A DNA stretch of 19,048 nt. It comes from Acidimicrobiia bacterium (lineage in GTDB: Bacteria > Actinomycetota > Acidimicrobiia > Acidimicrobiales > Ilumatobacteraceae). Made by a program: the position numbers and the translations under genes. Shown in pieces: positions 13,872-19,048 of the stretch. Under the pieces are notes generated by a model. It was given only the letters and a program-made list of their open reading frames with translations. It was not told the DNA's origin and did no database searches. The DNA is taken from assembly GCA_013821025.1 (NCBI GenBank), contig JACDHN010000007.1, positions 1-19,048 of the forward strand. The letters run 5' to 3'. Positions within the stretch are counted from its first letter, which is position 1. Every line of letters begins with the position of its first letter.

Positions 13872-15357
13872 CTCGGACGGCGGCGAGCAGCTCGTCGAGG
13901 CTGGCCTCCAACATGTCGGTGAGCCGCCACACGTCGGGCACCAGCTCGCGATCGGCGACGAAGCCGAAGTCGAGGCTGCCGGTGTAGCTCTGCACGGTGA
14001 TGTTCAGGCCCTGGCCGTCCACGAGGGCGGAGATCGGGTAGAAGTGCTTCAGCTCGGCGCCGCCCATGTAAAGCGGGACATTGGGACCCGGCACGTTGGA
14101 GATGACGAGGTTGAACGGGATGGCGCCGCGATCGGCGAGGCGCAGGCGGCTGTACATCCGCATCGCCCTCGCGGCGACGGCCGGAGGGGCGAACTGGGTG
14201 AAGTCCATCAGCGCCTCGGCGGGAATGGCGGCGAAGTTCTTCTTCGCCCCCTCCATGGCCTTGCGGGCGCGGTCGAGGCGGGTCAGCGGATCGGCCTCGT
14301 TCGTGGCGAGGTCGGCGAACATCGCCGATACCCGATTCTGGAAGACGTCGGTCTCCGCACCGGTCCTGATGGAGACCGGCACCATGGCGATCAGGCTCTC
14401 GGATGGAAGTGCGTCGTGTTCGATCAGGTACCGGCGCAGGGTGCCACTGCACAAGGCCATGACCACGTCGTTGAACGTGCAACCGACGGCACGGCGGATG
14501 TCCTTGGCCGACTCGAGCGGCAGCGTCGTGTATGCGAAGCGGCGGTGGGGCGAGATCGTGGCGTTGAACAGCGTGCGCGGCGCAGCCGTGATCGGAAGGG
14601 CCGGCGGGCGGTCCTCGGAGCGCCGCTCCGGGTCGCGCAGCCGGCGGCGCATCATGTTGCCGAGCGGACCCGGGATCGGCTGAACGACGAGATCTGCGAG
14701 GGCTCCAAGGCTCCCGCTCTGCGGGTTGCGCCCGAACTCGCGGATCGTGTGCAGCGAGTGACGAACGAAGCGATCGGGTTGGCGCAGGTACGACACCAGC
14801 GTGCGCTGCAGCAGCTCGCGTTCGGTTGGGACGGCCTCAGGTTTCCATTCCGCTGGAGGACCGACGTCTCGCACGTCGGGTGAGAGGTCGAGCAGGGCGG
14901 CCAGCATCAGGGCACCCGCAGCACCGTCGATGGCGGCGTGGTGAACCTTCGTGACCTGGGCAATCAGGCGACCCTCGTCGACTCCCTCGATCACGTACAG
15001 CTCCCACAGCGGACGCCGGCGGTCCAGGGCCCTTGCGTGGATGCGGCTCACGACCTCACTCAGCTGCTCCGGCGTCCCTGGTGGCGGCACGGCGTGGTGC
15101 CGTACGTGGTAGTCGATGTCGAACTCTGCGTCGTCGATCCAGTACGGGAAGTCGAGACCAAGGGGAACCTCGACGAGGCGGCGCCGGAACGGTGTCAGCG
15201 TGCCGAGCTGTTCGAGGATGATCTGCTTCGTCGCCGCCAGGCCTGCGCCCCCTGGCGTTCCGGTCGGGTCGTAGAGGTTCATCGACGAGACGTGCCCATA
15301 GGTGGAGCGGTTCTCCATGTTCAGAAAACTCACGTCGATGCCGCTCAGCTGGCGCAT
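13762..15357 (-). CDS. wax ester synthase / diacylglycerol acyltransferase (WS/DGAT)
   Basis: Transfers fatty acyl groups from acyl-CoA to diacylglycerol or fatty alcohols, making storage lipids at the membrane or lipid droplet. The 531-residue protein opens with MRQLSGIDVSFLNMENRS, typical of the family. It has PLWELYVIEG (116-125), the catalytic HHAAIDG (139-145) and the C-terminal acyltransferase half with NLVISNVPGPNVPLYMGG and LNITVQSYTGSLDFGF. After the conserved end (LEASLDELLAAVR) comes a basic, low-complexity tail of about 36 residues rich in Ala, Ser, Lys and Arg. This tail lies entirely in DNA that is antisense to the end of the GMC gene. The ATG at 15355-15357 is 6 nt after a TAGGAT hexamer, so the start is likely leaderless. 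Such enzymes are common in actinobacteria that store triacylglycerol. Confidence 0.94.
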   Translation of the reverse strand: MRQLSGIDVSFLNMENRSTYGHVSSMNLYDPTGTPGGAGLAATKQIILEQLGTLTPFRRRLVEVPLGLDFPYWIDDAEFDIDYHVRHHAVPPPGTPEQLSEVVSRIHARALDRRRPLWELYVIEGVDEGRLIAQVTKVHHAAIDGAAGALMLAALLDLSPDVRDVGPPAEWKPEAVPTERELLQRTLVSYLRQPDRFVRHSLHTIREFGRNPQSGSLGALADLVVQPIPGPLGNMMRRRLRDPERRSEDRPPALPITAAPRTLFNATISPHRRFAYTTLPLESAKDIRRAVGCTFNDVVMALCSGTLRRYLIEHDALPSESLIAMVPVSIRTGAETDVFQNRVSAMFADLATNEADPLTRLDRARKAMEGAKKNFAAIPAEALMDFTQFAPPAVAARAMRMYSRLRLADRGAIPFNLVISNVPGPNVPLYMGGAELKHFYPISALVDGQGLNITVQSYTGSLDFGFVADRELVPDVWRLTDMLEASLDELLAAVRVTPGPDAPAAPAARRASKSASKSARRGSQGTPKRQR

Positions 15358-15363
15358 CGCCCG

Positions 15364-15369
15364 ATCCTA
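15364..15369 (-). promoter_or_regulatory. probable -10 element of the WS/DGAT gene (TAGGAT)
   Basis: The minus strand reads TAGGAT, six bases, then the WS/DGAT ATG. The TAG of the hexamer is also the stop codon of the upstream SURF1 gene (15367-15369), so the promoter is embedded in the end of its neighbour. Confidence 0.55.
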
Positions 15370-16131
15370 TGTGTGTGGCGCAGCGGCATGTTCCTGGCGG
15401 CGTCGCGTCCGGACCGAGTGGCGCACGGCGAGCACCCAACCAGCGGCGACGGCGACGGAGAACAGGAACCACTGAACGGCGTAGGAGAGGTGGGGACCAT
15501 CGGTCAGCTCCGGCGGCGCGATCGACTCGGGGAAGATGGCGCCGCCGGGCGAGTCCTCGGCGCGAATGTCGACGTAAGCAGGGATCACGGGGCCCGGCAG
15601 CTGCGGCGCCAGCCGTTCGATGTCGATGCGCTGGGCCTCGGTGAGATCGCCGACATCGGCATCGGACACCTGCCCGCGACGACGATCGTCGGAAGGATGG
15701 ACCCGACCTACCACTTCGACGTTGTCCTCTGGTGGCGGAGCCACCTGGTCGTCGGGGGCGTCGAGCGGCACGAAACCCCGGTTGACGAGCACGATGTCGC
15801 CGTCGTCGAGGCGCAGTGGCGTGACCACGTTGTCGCCGGAACGGCCGTTCTGGGATCGGTTGACGATCCGGATCTCCTCGTCGGTCAGGAACTCGCCGGA
15901 GAGCTCGACGGGTCGCCATTCGATGGCGTCGAGGTCCGACAGGTGGGCCGCCACGAGTGGCTCGAGCGCCACCGGCGGCTCGTTGTAACGCGCCTCGACA
16001 ATTTCGTTGAACGCCTGGCGCTCATCGAGGCGCCGTAGCTGCCAGAACCCGAGGTTGACCATGAGCACGATGCCGGCGAGCACGAGCAGGTGGAACGCAA
16101 GCCACCGTGGTCGCAGCAGGAAGCGGAGCAT
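15367..16131 (-). CDS. SURF1-family cytochrome c oxidase assembly protein
   Basis: An assembly factor for haem-copper terminal oxidases, located in the cytoplasmic membrane, which implies aerobic respiration. The 254-residue protein has the two-membrane-span layout of SURF1: segment 1 at about 10-30 (WLAFHLLVLAG... ending LGFWQLRRLDER, a SURF1 hallmark) and segment 2 at about 217-236 (SYAVQWFLFSVAVAAGWVLAVR). Between them lie the extracytoplasmic strands with VLVNRGFVPLD. The ATG at 16129-16131 follows a TACCGT hexamer by 10 nt. A longer frame upstream would cross the promoter region and the opposite gene and is rejected. The stop TAG forms part of the next gene's putative -10. It is divergent from the DUF4262-like gene with only 45 bp between. 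Confidence 0.92.
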   Translation of the reverse strand: MLRFLLRPRWLAFHLLVLAGIVLMVNLGFWQLRRLDERQAFNEIVEARYNEPPVALEPLVAAHLSDLDAIEWRPVELSGEFLTDEEIRIVNRSQNGRSGDNVVTPLRLDDGDIVLVNRGFVPLDAPDDQVAPPPEDNVEVVGRVHPSDDRRRGQVSDADVGDLTEAQRIDIERLAPQLPGPVIPAYVDIRAEDSPGGAIFPESIAPPELTDGPHLSYAVQWFLFSVAVAAGWVLAVRHSVRTRRRQEHAAAPHT

Positions 16132-16141
16132 GGCGCCGGGC

Positions 16142-16147
16142 ACGGTA
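16142..16147 (-). promoter_or_regulatory. probable -10 element of the SURF1 gene (TACCGT, minus strand)
   Basis: The plus strand reads ACGGTA, so the minus strand is TACCGT, 10 nt before the SURF1 ATG. This would give a leader of about 4 nt. It forms a perfect inverted pair with the same hexamer on the plus strand at 16163-16168. Confidence 0.4.
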
Positions 16148-16162
16148 GCGGTGGAGCAGCGA

Positions 16163-16168
16163 TACCGT
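16163..16168 (+). promoter_or_regulatory. probable -10 element of the DUF4262-like gene (TACCGT)
   Basis: TACCGT lies 8 nt before the ATG at 16177, with no Shine-Dalgarno sequence. It mirrors the minus-strand hexamer of the divergent SURF1 gene, and the two face away from each other 15 nt apart. Confidence 0.45.
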
Positions 16169-16176
16169 CGTCGGCG

Positions 16177-16665
16177 ATGGACCGCAGCGAGTTCCAGCTC
16201 CCGCTCGAAGAGAAGATCAGGTGGATGATCGACACCAATGGCTGGGCGGTCGAGCCCGTCAGCCCGGTCCGCGACAGCGATCCGCCGGTGCCGGCGTACT
16301 CGTACTCGATCGGGTTGCCGGACGCCGTGGACTTCCCCGACGTGGCCGTGTTCGGTCTCACGCCGGTCGCGGCGAAGGGACTGATCGATCTCGTGGCGGG
16401 TGCCCGGCAGGGTGGCACCGAGATCCCACTCGGCGTGGAGTTGGTGGGCCTGCTCGATAGCGAGTTGCGCTGCGCGTTTGCACCGGTCGACGTGGACCGT
16501 TGGGCTTCGATGTTCGCGACCGCCACGGAGTGGTACCAAGGCACGTCGTTCGAGATGGTGCAGCTGATGTATCCGGATCGCAGCGGATTCATGCCGTACG
16601 AGTCGGGCTACGAGCAACGGATGCGGTTCGCCCAGCCGGTTATCGGCGAGTTCCCTGCTCAGTAG
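16177..16665 (+). CDS. DUF4262-like protein of unknown function
   Basis: A 162-residue soluble protein. Its pattern fits DUF4262 (Pfam): IDTNGWAVEPV (18-28), AYSYSIGLPDAVDFPDVAVFG as the family's faYTiGL..PEl.vfGl core (about 40-60), and a C-terminal segment reading MVQLMYPDRSGFMPYESGY followed by QPVIGEF. The function of this family is not known, and I see no catalytic motif, signal peptide or membrane segment. The start is set by a -10-like element 8 nt upstream; the longer in-frame start at 16090 would overlap SURF1. The neighbours (SURF1 divergent, metX downstream with a 23-nt gap) give no functional clue. Confidence 0.75.
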   Translation: MDRSEFQLPLEEKIRWMIDTNGWAVEPVSPVRDSDPPVPAYSYSIGLPDAVDFPDVAVFGLTPVAAKGLIDLVAGARQGGTEIPLGVELVGLLDSELRCAFAPVDVDRWASMFATATEWYQGTSFEMVQLMYPDRSGFMPYESGYEQRMRFAQPVIGEFPAQ

Positions 16666-16671
16666 CACTGT

Positions 16672-16677
16672 TACGCT
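16672..16677 (+). promoter_or_regulatory. possible -10 element of metX (TACGCT)
   Basis: TACGCT lies in the 23-nt gap before metX, 11 nt upstream of its ATG, which would give a leader of about 5 nt. The spacing is less typical than at the other promoters here, and read-through from the DUF4262-like gene is also possible. Confidence 0.3.
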
Positions 16678-16688
16678 CTGGCGTCGGG

Positions 16689-17858
16689 ATGACCACGCAC
16701 GCAGATCTGCCGGCGACGGGGGCGTGGGGCCCCGGTGACCATCCCGGTCGACGGCGGTTCCTGACGTTCGCCACGGACCACGGGTTTGCCGTGGAGAGCG
16801 GCACGGTGCTGCACGACGTGGTGGTGGCCTACGAGACGTGGGGGAAGCTGAACGAGGACGGCTCCAACGCCGTGCTCGTGTGCCACGCCTGGACCGGTGA
16901 CAGCCATGCCTCCGGGGCTGCCGGCCGCGGGCATCCTGCTCCCGGCTGGTGGGACGAGGTGATCGGGCCAGGACTGGCGATCGACACGGACCGTTGGTTC
17001 GTGGTGTGCCCCAACGTGCTCGGCGGCTGCCAGGGATCGACGGGCCCGGCGTCGGCGATGCCGGGCGACGGGCGGCCGTACGGCTCGCGTTTCCCCGTGA
17101 TCACGATCCGCGACATGGTGCGCTGCCAGGCGCGATTGGCCGACCATCTCGGCATCGAGCGGTGGCACGCCGTCACAGGCGGGTCGATGGGCGGGATGCA
17201 GGTCCTGGAGTGGGCCGTGATGTACCCCGAGCGTGTGATGTCGATCGTCCCGATCGCAACGTGCATGCAGGCGACAGCCCAGCAGATCGCCTGGGGAGTG
17301 ATCGGTCGCCGGGCCATCCGCCTCGACCCGGCTTGGCAGGGCGGCGACTACTACGAGTCCGGTGTCGGCGGGGGACCGTCCGAGGGGTTGGGCGTGGCGC
17401 GCATGGTGGCCCAGGTGACGTTCCGCAGCGACAACGTGTTCACGGACCGCTTCGGGCGCGAACTGGTGGACCGGGCGACGGTGGGCGACACGTTCGGTCT
17501 GTGGCAGGAGTTCGAGGTGGAGCAGTATCTCGAGCACCACGGCGACAAGCTGGCGCGACGCTTCGACGCCAACAGCTACCTGGTGATCGGCAAGGCGATG
17601 GACCTGCACGACATCGCCAGGGGTCGGGGCGGTGTCACCCAGGCGCTCGACCGGTTTGCCGGGGCGTCACTCGAGATCGGCATCTCGTCGGACATGCTGT
17701 ATCCCGAGTACCAGCAGCGGGCGATCCATCAAGCCCGCATCGAGCGCGGATTCGACAGCGAGTTCGTGCGCATTGAGTCGCCGCACGGCCACGACGCGTT
17801 CCTGATCAACCTGAACCAGATCTGCGAACCGATGGCCAAGTTCCTGGACCGAGTCTGA
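16689..17858 (+). CDS. metX: homoserine O-acetyltransferase
   Basis: Acylates homoserine, normally with acetyl-CoA, as the first step from homoserine to methionine in the cytoplasm. The product is 389 residues, full length for the family. Conserved segments are YETWGKLN (48-55), CHAWTGDSHASG (65-76), the PNVLGGCQGSTGP (108-120) oxyanion region and TGGSMGGMQVLEW (163-175) with nucleophile Ser166. The rest of the triad is Asp335 in SSDMLYP (333-339) and His368 in HGHDAFL (366-372). Acetyl versus succinyl preference in this fold depends on few residues, so the substrate is assigned by family similarity. The ATG is chosen because the protein aligns from its usual N-terminus (RRRFLTF, then GFAVESGTVL); the longer frame to 16500 would lie inside the DUF4262-like gene. 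Confidence 0.96.
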   Translation: MTTHADLPATGAWGPGDHPGRRRFLTFATDHGFAVESGTVLHDVVVAYETWGKLNEDGSNAVLVCHAWTGDSHASGAAGRGHPAPGWWDEVIGPGLAIDTDRWFVVCPNVLGGCQGSTGPASAMPGDGRPYGSRFPVITIRDMVRCQARLADHLGIERWHAVTGGSMGGMQVLEWAVMYPERVMSIVPIATCMQATAQQIAWGVIGRRAIRLDPAWQGGDYYESGVGGGPSEGLGVARMVAQVTFRSDNVFTDRFGRELVDRATVGDTFGLWQEFEVEQYLEHHGDKLARRFDANSYLVIGKAMDLHDIARGRGGVTQALDRFAGASLEIGISSDMLYPEYQQRAIHQARIERGFDSEFVRIESPHGHDAFLINLNQICEPMAKFLDRV

Positions 17859-17866
17859 CGGTCGTA

Positions 17867-18280
17867 CTAGGAGGTCAGGCGTTCCAGTAGGGGAGCGGAG
17901 CGGCTAGACCCGGGCATGCGCAGGGCGATGAGCGTCTTCGCGCTCTTGGGCCCATCGTCGGGCTCCGTGGGCGACAGGATGTAGATGACCCGCTTGCGCC
18001 AGTCGGTGGTGCCTCTGGCCTCGATGCGCCAATCGCCGGTGACCTTTCTCCCCGAGATCAGGCCGCGAGTCCTCAGGTTGATGACGCCGTCGGGCTTGAT
18101 CTCGCCACGAACCTCCCGCCAGCGCCCACCGCCTGCGTTCGCGCTGAGGCTGATCGGTTGGGCCCTGCAGATGAACCGGTTCCCGTCCTTGGACGACCAA
18201 TGCGGCTCGATCATGAAGGCCAGGCCGAGCATGGCGAGCATCACCAGCACCGTCAGGATGATCCAGACCGAGTCGCTCAC
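17867..18280 (-). CDS. small single-pass membrane protein of unknown function
   Basis: A 137-residue protein if the GTG at 18278-18280 is the start. The N-terminus is a hydrophobic segment at about 5-24 (VWIILTVLVMLAMLGLAFMI). It is followed by EPHWSSKDGNRFICRAQ (25-41) and a roughly 90-residue soluble part rich in short beta-type strands (GEIKPDGVINLRTR, VTGDWRIEARG, KRVIYILS). The EPHW-S-KDG motif directly after the membrane helix resembles a set of actinobacterial membrane proteins without known function; that resemblance is from memory. A further in-frame GTG at 18356-18358 would add 26 polar residues before the helix and seems less likely. A weak hexamer CACACT lies 7 nt before the chosen GTG. 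The gene is convergent with metX (8-nt gap) and divergent from the next gene. Confidence 0.65.
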   Translation of the reverse strand: MSDSVWIILTVLVMLAMLGLAFMIEPHWSSKDGNRFICRAQPISLSANAGGGRWREVRGEIKPDGVINLRTRGLISGRKVTGDWRIEARGTTDWRKRVIYILSPTEPDDGPKSAKTLIALRMPGSSRSAPLLERLTS

Positions 18281-18380
18281 CGGGTCGAGTGTGCCATCTG
18301 GCGCGACGCCACGTGCGCCGCATGACGGTGACGTAGCCGTCTGGGCAAGGTCAACCACCCCGTGTTGTACGAGGAACGCG

Positions 18381-18386
18381 TATCGT
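18381..18386 (+). promoter_or_regulatory. probable -10 element of the Glu/Pro-repeat membrane protein gene (TATCGT)
   Basis: TATCGT lies 7 nt before the GTG at 18394, consistent with the leaderless pattern seen elsewhere in the window. It supports this GTG as the start of the open frame that runs off the right edge. Confidence 0.45.
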
Positions 18387-18393
18387 CCGATCC

Positions 18394-19048
18394 GTGGAGG
18401 ATCCCTTCGCCCTCGTCGCCGCCGAGTCGACCACGTACGCCGTCTACGGACTGATCGCCCTCCTCGCGGTGTTGGGCATCGCCATGGTCATCGTGACCGT
18501 GTGGCTGGTGCGGATGACGAAGCCGGAGCACGACTCGCTGTCGGCGCTGGACGTGATGGGATCGCGCCGATTCCGCACGGAGGGCACGCGGGCCCGCGAG
18601 CGCCGGTTGGCAGCCACGCATGAGACGGCCGACGACGCCTTGGGGGCGACCGCCGTCATGACCGGGTCGGCCGGGGCGGGCACCGACGCCGCCGCCGATG
18701 CGGACGATGAAGCCGGCGACCCCGACGCCACCGGTGCCGTCGAGGTTGTCGACGGTGCGCTCCTGCCCGCCGCCGACCGAGGGGCGGCGCCGAGTGCCGA
18801 GGCAGACGCAGACCGCGAACCGCAGGTAGAGCCAGAACCAGACGTCGAACCGGAATCCGAGCCAGAGCCAGTGGCCGACCCGGAGCCGGAACCCGAAGCG
18901 GAGGTGGAACCAGAGCCGGAGGTGGAACCGGAACCCGAAGCGGAGGTGGAACCAGAGCCCGAGGTGGAACAGGCCGCCGGGGTGGAGCTGGAACCGGACG
19001 TGGAGCCCGAGCCCGAGGTGGGGTCCGACGCTGAAGAGTCGGAGGACG
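18394..19048 (+). CDS. membrane-anchored protein with acidic Glu/Pro-rich repeat region, 3' end cut by window edge
   Basis: An open frame of 218 complete codons from GTG with no stop before the edge. Residues about 15-39 form one membrane helix (YAVYGLIALLAVLGIAMVIV, then TVWLVR), followed by basic residues. A charged linker follows (LDVMGSRRFRTEGTRARERR), then an Ala/Asp/Gly-rich disordered stretch (about 70-140), then a long acidic region from about residue 141 built of EP, PEPE and EVE units that includes a 14-residue tandem repeat. The N-out or N-in orientation is not certain; the basic residues after the helix suggest that the acidic part is cytoplasmic. A membrane helix plus acidic stretch also occurs at the N-terminus of actinobacterial FtsY, but no GTPase domain is visible in the window, so no name is assigned. 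Confidence 0.7.
   Translation, partial: MEDPFALVAAESTTYAVYGLIALLAVLGIAMVIVTVWLVRMTKPEHDSLSALDVMGSRRFRTEGTRARERRLAATHETADDALGATAVMTGSAGAGTDAAADADDEAGDPDATGAVEVVDGALLPAADRGAAPSAEADADREPQVEPEPDVEPESEPEPVADPEPEPEAEVEPEPEVEPEPEAEVEPEPEVEQAAGVELEPDVEPEPEVGSDAEESED
18886..18969. repeat. 42-bp in-frame tandem repeat, two copies
   Basis: Units 18886-18927 and 18928-18969 match at 41 of 42 bases, differing only in the third base of one Pro codon. Each encodes the 14 residues PEPEAEVEPEPEVE. The near-identity, including synonymous sites, points to a recent duplication by slippage or unequal crossing-over. More diverged EPEP and EVE units flank it on both sides. Confidence 0.85.

Noticed and set aside
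14938..16038. 366-codon plus-strand frame opposite WS/DGAT and SURF1
   Set aside because: Antisense to two well-supported genes. It spans their boundary without any start signal.
18886..18969. CRISPR or minisatellite array in the Glu/Pro region
   Set aside because: The repeats are in frame, adjacent without spacers and encode EP/EVE residues, so this is a coding tandem duplication.
18394..19048. Naming the right-edge gene ftsY
   Set aside because: The helix plus acidic region resembles the N-terminus of actinobacterial FtsY, but such regions occur in many proteins and no GTPase motif is inside the window.

Overview
The window is GC-rich DNA, compact and gene-dense, with many ATGA-type start/stop overlaps. 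The gene set points to an aerobic actinobacterium: a wax-ester/diacylglycerol acyltransferase of the actinobacterial storage-lipid type, SURF1, MetX, a Fe-S type PurF and a stand-alone PurQ. My best guess is class Acidimicrobiia, but this is inference from gene content and style, not from a marker gene. Many first genes of transcription units appear to be leaderless: a TANNNT hexamer sits 6-8 nt before the start codon. No stretch longer than about 200 bases lacks a gene. I found no rRNA, tRNA, CRISPR array, insertion sequence or riboswitch.

Region 1 (1-1710, minus strand) holds purN followed by guaB, which runs off the left edge. purN seems to be preceded by a leaderless 8-codon upstream ORF whose stop overlaps the purN start. 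Region 2 (1772-2607, plus) is a single alpha/beta hydrolase with an Asp nucleophile, of the haloalkane-dehalogenase/epoxide-hydrolase type. Region 3 (10882 down to 2717, minus) is one tightly coupled purine operon, purL-purQ-purC-purF-purDM. Its last gene is a PurD-PurM fusion, and PurL carries a PurS-like N-terminal region. With purN and guaB nearby, the window encodes PurF, PurD, PurN, PurL/Q, PurM and PurC of IMP synthesis, and IMP dehydrogenase towards GMP. No purB, purH, purE, purK, purA or guaA is present.

Region 4 (11065-13871, plus) holds an alanyl-tRNA editing protein (AlaX type), an AIM24/TIGR00266-family protein and a short GMC-type oxidoreductase. Region 5 (16147 down to 13762, minus) holds SURF1 and the WS/DGAT acyltransferase, whose basic C-terminal tail is encoded antisense to the end of the GMC gene. 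Region 6 (16163-17858, plus) holds a DUF4262-like protein and metX. Region 7 holds two divergent membrane-anchored proteins of unknown function. The right-hand one has a long Glu/Pro-rich repeat region and is cut by the window edge.

The most unusual non-coding feature is a pair of related 51-bp palindromes (24-nt arm, 3-nt centre, 24-nt arm). One lies at each end of the purL-purDM operon, in opposite orientation. The other standouts are the PurD-PurM fusion, a 17-bp tandem duplication at the purF/purDM junction that creates a five-codon relay ORF, and the short upstream ORF before purN.
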